From: CAZBWE01 sp964495465
Lineage (GTDB): Bacteria; Planctomycetota; Phycisphaerae; Sedimentisphaerales; Anaerobacaceae
Assembly (NCBI GenBank): GCA_964495465.1
Contig: CAZBWE010000008.1
Location: 1-44,635, forward strand
DNA length: 44,635 bases
Reading direction: 5' to 3'
The notes under the pieces: generated by a model
The model's input: only the letters and a program-made list of their open reading frames with translations
The model's database searches: none
What the model was told of the DNA's origin: nothing
In this document: positions 15,775 through 24,478 of the stretch, piece after piece
Numbering within the stretch: position 1 is the first letter of the stretch
How the letters are laid out: every line of letters starts with the position of its first letter
Position numbers and translations under genes: made by a program

Positions 15775-17766
15775 ATGACAAGAATATTCTACTCCATCTT
15801 GAGAGCCGTTTTTATCTGCGGCCTTTTGGGACTACTTACTATTGCTACACCAGTATTAGCAGAACAGAAAGAACCGAATGACCTCTTTGAAATGTCGCTT
15901 GAGGAGTTGATGAGTTTGGAAATTACCTCATCAGCTCGTCGACTGCAACCGGTAACTCGTGCGACCAGCGCAGTGTTCGTCATAACTGCGGAAGATATCA
16001 GACAGGCAGGCCCGGTGAGAATAGAAGACCTTCTTCGATTGGTGCCGGGAATGGACGTGTTCTGGAAAGATGGAGTCACTTCTGCAATAGGGTGTCGAGG
16101 ATTTATCCAGTGGAGCAATAAGGGGATGCAGGTCCTGCTGGATGGCCGACCATTGTACGACCCGTATCTTGGTGGAGAGCTGTTTTTCCTGAATCCGATA
16201 CCTCTGGAGGATATCGAGCGGATTGAAGTAATTCGCGGTTCCGCCGGCGTGACTTGGGGCGTCAACGCAATGAACGGTGTAGTCAATATTATCACTAAAA
16301 AAGCAGCCGACACACAGGGCGGCTTGGGCTACGGCGCCTTCGGTAATCGAGAATTTCAACAGGGGTATTTGCGATACGGCGGCACCAATGGCCCATTAGC
16401 CTGGCGGGGGACTGTAGCTACCCTTCACGATGAGGGATTCGGCCTCGACCATGGTAACGCCCCGGCCGGCAACAGCTGGAATGGTCCTATATCAGATTAC
16501 TACGAGCCGTTTGAAGCTACCGGCCGCGGCGACTTAAAGCTAAGTGAAGATACGACACTGTCATTCTCCGGCGGACACAAATATTCTCCTATTAGCGGAC
16601 ATAACACTTTAACTAATCGCTCAGTTCAGTATATGAATCTTCTGTGGGAAAAAGCGGTTAGTGATAGTAGTTCGTGGAAAATACGGTGGTCGGAAAGCTA
16701 TATTAGACGCACCGGCACTAACCACTACAATGATATAGACGTACGCTCGCGTGAGGAGATGCTCGAACTACAACACAACTTTGTGCACGACAGGCACAGT
16801 ATTGTCTGGGGTGCGGACTACACGCGAGATGTGTATAAAAGCAGAACGCTTAGTACAGCGATTAATACTGTCCCGGAGGACTTTATTAATGACCAGGCCA
16901 GCGCCTTTATCGAGGATGAAATTACTCTGGCTGATAATTTGTGGTTCACTATCGGCTACAGAGGACACTACAATGAGCTGACCCACTTTGACTGGGCCGG
17001 CAGAACGGCTTTAGTCTGGGAGTTCACACCGAAACATTTTCTGAGAGGAGCGATATCAAGGGCATTTCGAAGACCGACTATGTGGGAGGAATTTCGGTAT
17101 GCACCGGATATATGGTCATTGAGTGGAAACGATTCTCTGCGTAATGAACGAATGGTTTCTTACGAAATCGGTTACCGCGGGCAATGGGCGAAAAACCTAT
17201 CAGTCAATATTGAAGGATACATCAACAAGCATAAAGACATAATAGCCAAAAAATACGATGACCTCGCTGCCTGGACCGGCTATCGCTGGCAAAATGTATA
17301 TGATGTTACAACTTACGGCCTTGAGACAGATGTTGAATGGAAGCCTTTCGACTGGTGGTTTGTTCGGGCTTTTCATGTTTACCTTCATCAGACAGGCAGA
17401 AATCAGCTAACTGATTATCATTCCGGTGAAACGGAATCATACCTGCCCCCGAAACATCGCATGGGTTTGACTAACCGGTTCTCCCTTGACAGAGCCACGA
17501 CGTTAAATGTCCAACTCTACTGGACCGACACATCTACCGAATATGACGCGTATAACGATTCGGGTGAAACATACATACAAGGCAAACCTTTCTGGAAGTT
17601 GGATGTTCGCCTGGCAAGAAGGTTCTGGAATGACTCGGCCGAAATCGCAATAGGTGCTATGAATCTGCTTGACCATTACCACTACGAGGGAGGTTATGAT
17701 TGGACAACAAATGAGTATGTTGAGGCACCTCGGCTTTTTTATTTCCAGTTCTTCTATAAGTTCTAA
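15775..17766 (+). CDS. TonB-dependent outer-membrane receptor 1
   Basis: A 663-residue outer-membrane active transporter driven by the TonB-ExbBD system. It has a signal peptide (IFYSILRAVFICGLLGLLTI...VLA) and then the N-terminal motif DLFEMSLEELMSLEITS shared by all three receptors here. The plug domain follows (SAVFVITAEDIRQAGPVRIE ... DIERIEVIRGSAGVTWGVNAMNGVVNIITKK). A beta barrel ends in Phe (FQFFYKF), the usual BAM recognition end. I place the start at the ATG at 15775, which has AAGGA 8 bases upstream; an open-frame extension to 15676 is unlikely to be translated. The gene is bracketed by two copies of a 255-bp yjbQ-derived repeat. The substrate cannot be read from the sequence. Confidence 0.92.
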   Translation: MTRIFYSILRAVFICGLLGLLTIATPVLAEQKEPNDLFEMSLEELMSLEITSSARRLQPVTRATSAVFVITAEDIRQAGPVRIEDLLRLVPGMDVFWKDGVTSAIGCRGFIQWSNKGMQVLLDGRPLYDPYLGGELFFLNPIPLEDIERIEVIRGSAGVTWGVNAMNGVVNIITKKAADTQGGLGYGAFGNREFQQGYLRYGGTNGPLAWRGTVATLHDEGFGLDHGNAPAGNSWNGPISDYYEPFEATGRGDLKLSEDTTLSFSGGHKYSPISGHNTLTNRSVQYMNLLWEKAVSDSSSWKIRWSESYIRRTGTNHYNDIDVRSREEMLELQHNFVHDRHSIVWGADYTRDVYKSRTLSTAINTVPEDFINDQASAFIEDEITLADNLWFTIGYRGHYNELTHFDWAGRTALVWEFTPKHFLRGAISRAFRRPTMWEEFRYAPDIWSLSGNDSLRNERMVSYEIGYRGQWAKNLSVNIEGYINKHKDIIAKKYDDLAAWTGYRWQNVYDVTTYGLETDVEWKPFDWWFVRAFHVYLHQTGRNQLTDYHSGETESYLPPKHRMGLTNRFSLDRATTLNVQLYWTDTSTEYDAYNDSGETYIQGKPFWKLDVRLARRFWNDSAEIAIGAMNLLDHYHYEGGYDWTTNEYVEAPRLFYFQFFYKF

Positions 17767-17845
17767 GTGCTTAATACTTGACACATTGTGTGAGTTTTAG
17801 TCAACAAGTAGTCCGAGTTTTAACGATTCGATATTCATTTTGGTA

Positions 17846-18010
17846 CTCATATTCGGTGGTTGTAATCCCAGCCGTGGAACCAACATTGAAAAGAGTAACG
17901 ATTCCGGAGTCTATCTCTGAATCGGCAACAATCTTGCTGACCCGGTCGGTGATATTAACGATATCGCAATTGCCCCTGGTTCTGACCTTTATCTTTTCGG
18001 TCTTGACCAT
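17846..18010 (-). pseudogene. Truncated 5' fragment of yjbQ
   Basis: This minus-strand fragment encodes the first 54 or so residues of YjbQ, identical to the intact gene, and then breaks off after GITTTEYE. The frame runs on into unrelated residues and stops at 17801. It lacks the conserved HDDNGHAHIRAS core, so it cannot make a functional protein. It carries the same upstream DNA as the intact gene, so a yjbQ promoter could fire here toward the 3' end of receptor 1. Confidence 0.9.
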
Positions 18011-18100
18011 TTTAATTACATCCTGTTTCCTCAATATAGGACGTTCTAAGCCGATTTTTCTATTAACTTTATAAAATATAAGTCATAACTTCAAATAAAA
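17846..18100. repeat. 255-bp direct repeat, right copy
   Basis: Copy of 15370-15624 with one mismatch. The left edge joins unrelated sequence downstream of receptor 1, and the right edge joins the upstream region of receptor 2. The near identity implies a recent event, gene conversion, or an assembly artefact. Confidence 0.95.
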
Positions 18101-18239
18101 CCCCTTTAAAATTGCAGATTTCGATATTTATCTGTCTCTGTCGGAATATACAACTCAAAGACTAGCCATTCCAATAAACCAGCAGGTCGAAATAACCGAT
18201 TTTAGTCGTATATGAAAACCAAAAGGGGGTATTTGATTT

Positions 18240-20243
18240 ATGGAAAATAATTGTCACATAACATTGGCAAAGAGATATTCCTCTATATTGCAGTTCGGGA
18301 TTATTCTGCTTTTACTGAGCTTGCTCGGTACAGCTACGAAGGCAATCGCGGATAATGCGGAGAATAATGAACCAACGACAGAAACGGACCTTTTTGATAT
18401 GTCCATCGAGGAACTCCTCAATGTCGAGGTCTCCGTGGCCTCGAAGAAATCCGAAACGCAGTCCGATGCGCCGAGTATCGTCGTCGTCGTCCCCAAAAGT
18501 GAGTTCGAGGTTTATGGAGACAGGGACCTCCACCAGCTTATGCAGCGCCAGCCCAGCGTCTATATGCCAAGTCTTTATACTTATACCGATAATCTGGCGA
18601 CTTTTCGCGGCGGTTTGGTAACGCACCCGGAAACGCAAACATTAATCCTTTTGAATGGTCGTCCTATTAGGGATAGCGGTCAGGGGTTCGATAGTCCCAT
18701 TTATCTGACGTTTCCACTGGCGTGCCTCGATAGCGTTGAGATGATTCGCGGCCCCGGCTCAGTGCTCTACGGAACCAACGCCTTCACCGGTGTTATCAAT
18801 TTAAAGACCCGGGTTCCGGACCATAACGAAGTCACGGTCTCCGGAATGGGGGGCAGTTACGGATACTATGAAACAGATGTTACGGCTGGAGGAAGGTCTG
18901 GTGAACTCGGGTATGTTACCACCGTTCGCGCCGCTGGCCAACAGGGATTCCCCTACAAAATGACCGATGCTCTGGGTGTCTATGGCGAGGACAACAGGCA
19001 CGACAGAAGTGTTTCAGGTGTAGCGCATCTTGACTATCGAGACCTCACTTTAGATATTTTCGCCAGCGATATGGATGTGTTCCAGATGGGGGTCATGCCA
19101 TACTGGTTTATACCTGACCATGAAATCCGCAATAAAAGGTTGTTCACAAACCTCGGGTATCGAATTCCCCTGCATGACCGAATGACCCTGGAGTTGAACG
19201 CTACCTACAACCTTCAGGAAAACAGCCTGTCCAGCCCAGCAATCACCAGAATCGGCAACAACACCTCGGATATACTCGGTGAAGCAACGCTTTTTGCCAA
19301 TCCTTCGGACAATCTCAATATGGTCTTCGGGTTTCTGCAGGAGTACCGGACAAACTACAAACCAGATGACAAATACTTTCAATCCATCGCCTCATATCAC
19401 TATTCGCCAAGGGCCGCCTACGCACAGGCCGACTACAAAATATGCGAATCTGTTAAGCTCATTGCAGGTACACAGTGGAACGAATCCTCACAGGGCTACA
19501 AAGATTTTGTCTCTCGGTACGGCGTCATACTTACGCCACACAAGAATTGGGGTGTTAAACTTCTTCGAGGCGAGGCCTTTCGAGCCCCACTCACGATGGA
19601 AACGGACCTCTATGACCCGCCGTTTCTCACCGGCAACAAAGAACTCAGACCGGAGACAATCACGACCTACGATGCACAACTCTTTTTTCATGACATGAAA
19701 ACTTATGCTGCCGTCACTTATTTCTACAGCACGATTGAAGACCAAATTGGTTACTCTGACCCCACCCGGACGTATGAGAACAAGAACGGGCAGTGGTTCA
19801 GAGGAATCGAGTTTGAGGGCAAGCGATTTCTCACGCCACACTGGCACATACTCGGTTCATTTATGCATCAGGAAAACAAAGTAGATTCAACTACCATCGT
19901 GGACCCTCGGCCGGTGCCGGCAGATATGATTAAGTTTGGCACTGCCTACACTTGGGACTGGGGCACACTGTCGGTGTTCTACTGTTTCTTTGGCAAACCG
20001 CCCAGCAGTTCCTACCCAATTAGAGATAACCCCGAACCTAAAGCAATAAATCTGGTCAATATAAATATAGACCTCAATCTTTCAAAATGGATGGGGCTAA
20101 AAAAAGTGCAGTCCACTTTTACGTTCCGGATAGAGAACCTCTTTAACGAAAAGATCTATGTACCACCCTATGACGTTGCGCCAAACTCTGTCCCTTACGG
20201 CCCGGGCAGGACGTTCTACGCCGGGCTGCAATTAAAGTTCTGA
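18240..20243 (+). CDS. TonB-dependent outer-membrane receptor 2
   Basis: A 667-residue TonB-dependent receptor with a signal peptide (about 14-37), the shared DLFDMSIEELLNVEVSVASK motif, a plug (SEFEVYGDRDLHQLMQRQPS ... LDSVEMIRGPGSVLYGTNAF) and a barrel ending FYAGLQLKF. AGGGGGT precedes the ATG by about 10 bases. It is clearly diverged from receptor 1 although the repeat lying before each of them is nearly identical. A simple recent tandem duplication of receptor plus repeat is therefore ruled out. Receptor 3 begins 74 bases downstream, so the two are probably one transcript. The barrel contains many aromatic residues, but the ligand is unknown. Confidence 0.92.
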   Translation: MENNCHITLAKRYSSILQFGIILLLLSLLGTATKAIADNAENNEPTTETDLFDMSIEELLNVEVSVASKKSETQSDAPSIVVVVPKSEFEVYGDRDLHQLMQRQPSVYMPSLYTYTDNLATFRGGLVTHPETQTLILLNGRPIRDSGQGFDSPIYLTFPLACLDSVEMIRGPGSVLYGTNAFTGVINLKTRVPDHNEVTVSGMGGSYGYYETDVTAGGRSGELGYVTTVRAAGQQGFPYKMTDALGVYGEDNRHDRSVSGVAHLDYRDLTLDIFASDMDVFQMGVMPYWFIPDHEIRNKRLFTNLGYRIPLHDRMTLELNATYNLQENSLSSPAITRIGNNTSDILGEATLFANPSDNLNMVFGFLQEYRTNYKPDDKYFQSIASYHYSPRAAYAQADYKICESVKLIAGTQWNESSQGYKDFVSRYGVILTPHKNWGVKLLRGEAFRAPLTMETDLYDPPFLTGNKELRPETITTYDAQLFFHDMKTYAAVTYFYSTIEDQIGYSDPTRTYENKNGQWFRGIEFEGKRFLTPHWHILGSFMHQENKVDSTTIVDPRPVPADMIKFGTAYTWDWGTLSVFYCFFGKPPSSSYPIRDNPEPKAINLVNINIDLNLSKWMGLKKVQSTFTFRIENLFNEKIYVPPYDVAPNSVPYGPGRTFYAGLQLKF

Positions 20244-20317
20244 ATATAGATGGAAGCAATATTATGTTTACAAGAAAACGTTCTTTTTGATTGGTGCCGA
20301 GGAATGACAGGAATGAA

Positions 20318-22339
20318 ATGAGAATTAGAGCTTACAATTTGGTAGTTTTAGCTTTGGTCTTATTCATAGGGCCGCAAACCAGGGCTGATTCCACATCGGC
20401 ACAGCAACAGGACCCAAACAAACAGAAGGACTTTTTTGATATGTCGCTCGAGCAGCTGATGGAAGTGGAAGTTATTTCAGTTTCCCGCCAGCCGACATTA
20501 CAAAAGATGCTTTCGGCTCCGGTGACGGTTATAACTTCAGAAGATATTCACTACAGCGGATTGACGAGTATCCCTGAGATTTTACAGTTCGCGCCTGAGG
20601 TGGATGTGCGGAGAATAGACCGTCAGCGATATGCGGTTGGCGTACGAGGGTTATTTGGTCTGTTTTCAGACCGTACCCTGATTCTGATTGATGGACGACC
20701 GACAACCGACCCTATTCATGGGACAACGCACTGGGAAAAACTGCCGATTATGGTGGAAGATATCGAGCGTATCGAAGTAGTTCGAGGCCCCGGCGGGGCG
20801 GCCTGGGGAGCAAATGCATATACCGGTGTGATTAACATCATAACGAAAAAGCCTGAAGATGTTCTGGGTGTTTTCTCCTCAACGACTATCAGCGAGTTCG
20901 GTGATAGCTACACACACATTCGCTATGCGCAAAAACGAGGAAAATGGAGCTGGCGGACATCTGTTGGGTATGAGGATGTCGAAGACTCCGACGCTGCGGG
21001 AGCGGGGAAGTATCATTCCTCCTCATACTCGGTAACTGGTTTCGAAAGTTTTACTGCAAGAGACTGGGGGCGACTCTGGAAATTCAATACCCAAGCCGAG
21101 TACCGCGTGGACGACCAGACTCGCTGGAGCTTTGGTGCGGCACATTCGTCCGTACAGGAGGGAGATTTTGAATTTATGGGATATTTTCCAAGACGTGATG
21201 TTCTGACCGAATACACACGACTGTTCACCCGGCTGGATCGCCAGTTTGACAAGGACACCAGTGGATATATCCAGTGGTTTGGAAATTTCTGGAACACTCA
21301 CTGCAGAGTAATCACTGATCAGATGGGACACCTGCAAAATGACCTTGAGGGACAAATAAATTTCAAACCTGCTGACAATCATACAATATCTGCGGGTGGC
21401 AATGTTCGCTGGAATCGCATACAAACCGATAATTACTCCCCTATCAACGAAAATATCGTTGGTGACGATGACGAGTACTGGTCGGGGCTGTTCCTGATGG
21501 ACCGCTGGTCTGTGACCCATAGACTGACTCTGGAAGGGCAGATGCGTGTGGACCATTATAGTGAAAGCACAACGGACTGGTCCACCCGATTGACCGCTTT
21601 ATATGCGCTTGATGAAAAGCAGGATCATATCCTGCGGTTAAGCTTTGCCCGGGCGTTTCGCTCGCCAAGTCTTATACTTCGTAACCTTAATTTCGTAAAC
21701 TTTGGCAACGCTACCGTGTTCACTCCGACACCAGATGCACATAACGAGGGAACCTATACACTGGAGGCAGGATATAGCGGTAAACTATCTGACAATATGC
21801 AACTTAATGTGGATGGTTATTATCAGCGTTTTGAGCGATTATTCGGCCTTGTAATAACCCCTGACCCTCCTCCGCCTCCTGTGGTCTATGCTACCTTTAA
21901 GAATATAGACGGGGCCAATGCTTACGGAGTAGAATGTTCGCTGACTTATCATAACTCTAAAGGAAAATTGACGGCCTGGTATGCGTATAATGGATTGGAG
22001 ACGGATCAGACTGATCAGAGCACACGTTCGTTTCCGCCGGCATCGCATAAAGCCGGGCTGACCGGACGAGTGTTTCTCGATGCCGACTGGACATTCAATA
22101 GTAATTACGTGTTTCAAAACGGCGTCCCATATGACTCGAGTCTAATAGGAGGTCTTCATAGTTTTAATCGGCTGGATTTAACTCTGAGCCGCAAGTTCGC
22201 AAAAGATAAAGGTGAATTTATGATTGGTGTAGCCGATGTCCTGAGCAAAACTACGGACCCGGTCTTTGAGGCCGGACACTTTACGGCACATGAAACGCCG
22301 GGACGAATGTTCTTTGCCCGCCTGCAATTAAAATTCTGA
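20318..22339 (+). CDS. TonB-dependent outer-membrane receptor 3
   Basis: A 673-residue TonB-dependent receptor with a signal peptide (IRAYNLVVLALVLFIGPQTRA), the shared motif DFFDMSLEQLMEVEVISVSR, and a plug (APVTVITSEDIHYSGLTSIP ... DIERIEVVRGPGGAAWGANAY, then TGVINIITKKPED). The barrel ends FARLQLKF. The WGANAYTGVINIITKK region is closest to receptor 1 (WGVNAMNGVVNIITKK), so receptors 1 and 3 look more alike in the plug than either does to receptor 2. The ATG at 20318 has AGGA 5 bases upstream; the TTG at 20291 is a less likely start. A GH39 gene follows 292 bases downstream. Confidence 0.92.
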   Translation: MRIRAYNLVVLALVLFIGPQTRADSTSAQQQDPNKQKDFFDMSLEQLMEVEVISVSRQPTLQKMLSAPVTVITSEDIHYSGLTSIPEILQFAPEVDVRRIDRQRYAVGVRGLFGLFSDRTLILIDGRPTTDPIHGTTHWEKLPIMVEDIERIEVVRGPGGAAWGANAYTGVINIITKKPEDVLGVFSSTTISEFGDSYTHIRYAQKRGKWSWRTSVGYEDVEDSDAAGAGKYHSSSYSVTGFESFTARDWGRLWKFNTQAEYRVDDQTRWSFGAAHSSVQEGDFEFMGYFPRRDVLTEYTRLFTRLDRQFDKDTSGYIQWFGNFWNTHCRVITDQMGHLQNDLEGQINFKPADNHTISAGGNVRWNRIQTDNYSPINENIVGDDDEYWSGLFLMDRWSVTHRLTLEGQMRVDHYSESTTDWSTRLTALYALDEKQDHILRLSFARAFRSPSLILRNLNFVNFGNATVFTPTPDAHNEGTYTLEAGYSGKLSDNMQLNVDGYYQRFERLFGLVITPDPPPPPVVYATFKNIDGANAYGVECSLTYHNSKGKLTAWYAYNGLETDQTDQSTRSFPPASHKAGLTGRVFLDADWTFNSNYVFQNGVPYDSSLIGGLHSFNRLDLTLSRKFAKDKGEFMIGVADVLSKTTDPVFEAGHFTAHETPGRMFFARLQLKF

Positions 22340-22631
22340 AGTTTTCATATTTTGTCCCTCCATATATAATGGACTCTCGTTTTGAGCATATTATACACTC
22401 GCCATTTACTGACATACAAGCGCTAAAAAATTTGTTTTTTACACTTTGAATAATTACCTATCGCTACTTATCTTAAAACGACCTGTAATGATTGGGCTCG
22501 AATCAGAGGTATCATTTATCAATTAAAGGGCCTGTTCTGAACAAAGTCCCGATTTTTCCTTTGATTTTTTCTATAACTGCGTCAATTATATCTCAGGCAA
22601 AATAAGTTCTAACTAATGTCAGGAGCGGAAA

Positions 22632-24305
22632 ATGATTAGAAAGCTGCTTTCAGCATCCATCATTATCTCAATTTCACTATCTTGTTCCAATCTCAACGGA
22701 CAGAATCTTGACTCTGTCACAATAACGGTCGATGCCAATAGGCCCGGAAAAAAACTCAAACATATATGGTCATACTACGGCTATGACGAAGCAAACTATA
22801 CTACCTCGCCGGATTGTATGTCGCTGATGAAAACAGTTGCACAAATCAACGCCGAGCCAGTCTTTCTAAGGCAGCATTTTTTGCTGAATACCGGTGACGG
22901 CAAAGCCGACCTTAAATGGGGCTCGACAAATATATATACGGAAGATAAAAACGGCAATCCCATATACTCCTGGAAAATCATTGATGAGATTATGGATGCC
23001 ATTTTGACCGGCGGATGTCTGCCCCTTGTCGAAATCGGATTTATGCCGCAGGCGCTCTCCGTCAAACCCGAACCTTATAAAAATTCCGACACATATAGAC
23101 TGGATGGCGGCTGTTTTTATCCGCCTAAAGATTACAATAAATGGGCGGAATTTATCAGACAGTGGGCACAACACTGCAAAGAGCGCTATAGAGATATCAT
23201 CATAAAGTGGCTTTGGGAGCTGTGGAACGAGCCCAATATTAATTACTGGCGGGGGACTCGGCAGGAGTATTTCAAGCTCTTCGATTATACCGAACAGGCG
23301 CTGCACGCGGTTATGCCCGAAGCCGTCCTGGGCGGCCCTCACACAGCCAGGCCTGATAATGAATTCTTCCGCAGCTTTCTGCAGCATTGTGACAGTGGTA
23401 TAAATTATGTAAACGGTGAAACAGGCACCCGGCTCGATTACATCGGCTTTCACGCCAAAGGCGGCACCCAGTTGGTGGATGGGCACGTACAAATGAATCT
23501 CGGAAACCAACTGCGTTTACACCGTTCCGGATTTGCAAAAATTGCACAGTTTCCAAAATACAAAAATACTCCAATCATAATCGGCGAGGCAGACCCGGAT
23601 GGCTGCGCTGCCTGTCCGAGTGCAAAGTTTCCTGAAAGGGCATACAGAAATGAGCCCGCCTACGGTGCTTATGTAGCGGCTATGATGAAATACAGCCAGG
23701 ACATCGCTGAAGAATATCAGGTAAATCTCCAGGGTGTCGTCACCTGGGCATTTTTGTTTATTGACCAGCCGACATTTCACGGCTTCCGCTCACTGGCAAC
23801 CAATGGCGTTCATAAGCCGGTCCTGAACGTTTTCAAGATGCTCGGACAGCTCCGGGGCAGGGCGTTACCGGTCTCGAGCACCGGCTCGTCTAATCTGCAG
23901 GATATGCTTCACGTTGGCTTCAGGCAGCAGCCCGACATCAACGGCCTGGCCGCAGCCGACGCCAATGCTGTCAGGATACTTATTTGGAACTATCACGATG
24001 ATTTAGTCCCTTCAGAACCGGCGAGCGTCGAGATGAAGATCAATCTTCCCGACGACTTCGGCAGCAAAGCAAAGCTGATTCATTACCGCGTGGACTTTCA
24101 GCACAGTAATGCTCATACGAAATGGTTAGAGCTGGGCAGCCCCTCAAATCCCAACCCGACACAATTCAGGCAATTGAAAAGAGCTATGCGGCTTGAAATG
24201 CTCGAACAACCCAAAAACGTAGCTGCTGATAAAAAGCAGATAAACGTGAAGTTCGAACTGCCTCGCCACGGGGTCTCACTGATTATACTCGAAAAACAAA
24301 TATAG
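22632..24305 (+). CDS. Secreted GH39 family glycoside hydrolase
   Basis: A 557-residue retaining glycosidase of clan GH-A with a signal peptide (KLLSASIIISISLSCSNLNG). The acid/base is Glu200 in LWELWNEPN, and the nucleophile is Glu319 in IIIGEADPDG, the spacing and context expected for GH39 (beta-xylosidase and related activities). LDYIGFHAKGG between them fits the conserved barrel strand. The barrel is followed by a beta domain that ends PRHGVSLIILEKQ, as in GH39/GH30-type enzymes. AGGAG lies 7 bases before the ATG. Its position after three TonB receptors, with a GH127/GH146 enzyme on the other side, suggests the group handles arabinose- or xylose-containing glycans. The substrate is inferred. 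Confidence 0.85.
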   Translation: MIRKLLSASIIISISLSCSNLNGQNLDSVTITVDANRPGKKLKHIWSYYGYDEANYTTSPDCMSLMKTVAQINAEPVFLRQHFLLNTGDGKADLKWGSTNIYTEDKNGNPIYSWKIIDEIMDAILTGGCLPLVEIGFMPQALSVKPEPYKNSDTYRLDGGCFYPPKDYNKWAEFIRQWAQHCKERYRDIIIKWLWELWNEPNINYWRGTRQEYFKLFDYTEQALHAVMPEAVLGGPHTARPDNEFFRSFLQHCDSGINYVNGETGTRLDYIGFHAKGGTQLVDGHVQMNLGNQLRLHRSGFAKIAQFPKYKNTPIIIGEADPDGCAACPSAKFPERAYRNEPAYGAYVAAMMKYSQDIAEEYQVNLQGVVTWAFLFIDQPTFHGFRSLATNGVHKPVLNVFKMLGQLRGRALPVSSTGSSNLQDMLHVGFRQQPDINGLAAADANAVRILIWNYHDDLVPSEPASVEMKINLPDDFGSKAKLIHYRVDFQHSNAHTKWLELGSPSNPNPTQFRQLKRAMRLEMLEQPKNVAADKKQINVKFELPRHGVSLIILEKQI

Positions 24306-24413
24306 AAATCTAAATCCGGCCACAAAATCCCTGATTCTACAGCTCTCCTCGCATAGGCGGATATGCTCCAGTTAAACAAAATCAGAAAAAATGCACCATA
24401 TAATAATAAAAAC

Positions 24414-24442
24414 TTGTGTAAAAAGTAAAGCTGTGTTATAAA
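24414..24442 (+). promoter_or_regulatory. Probable glyA promoter
   Basis: TTGTGT (24414-24419) and TATAAA (24437-24442) are separated by 17 bases, giving 4/6 and 5/6 matches to the sigma-70 consensus. The start of glyA is 36 bases downstream, leaving room for a short leader with AGGGAG. Confidence 0.5.
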
Positions 24443-24478
24443 TAGCCCTGAATGAAATCAGTTTAGGGAGAAAAGATT

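Noticed and set aside
20262..20290. Possible terminator between receptors 2 and 3
   Set aside because: The AAGAA/TTCTT stem is too short and A/T-only; read-through between the receptors seems more likely.
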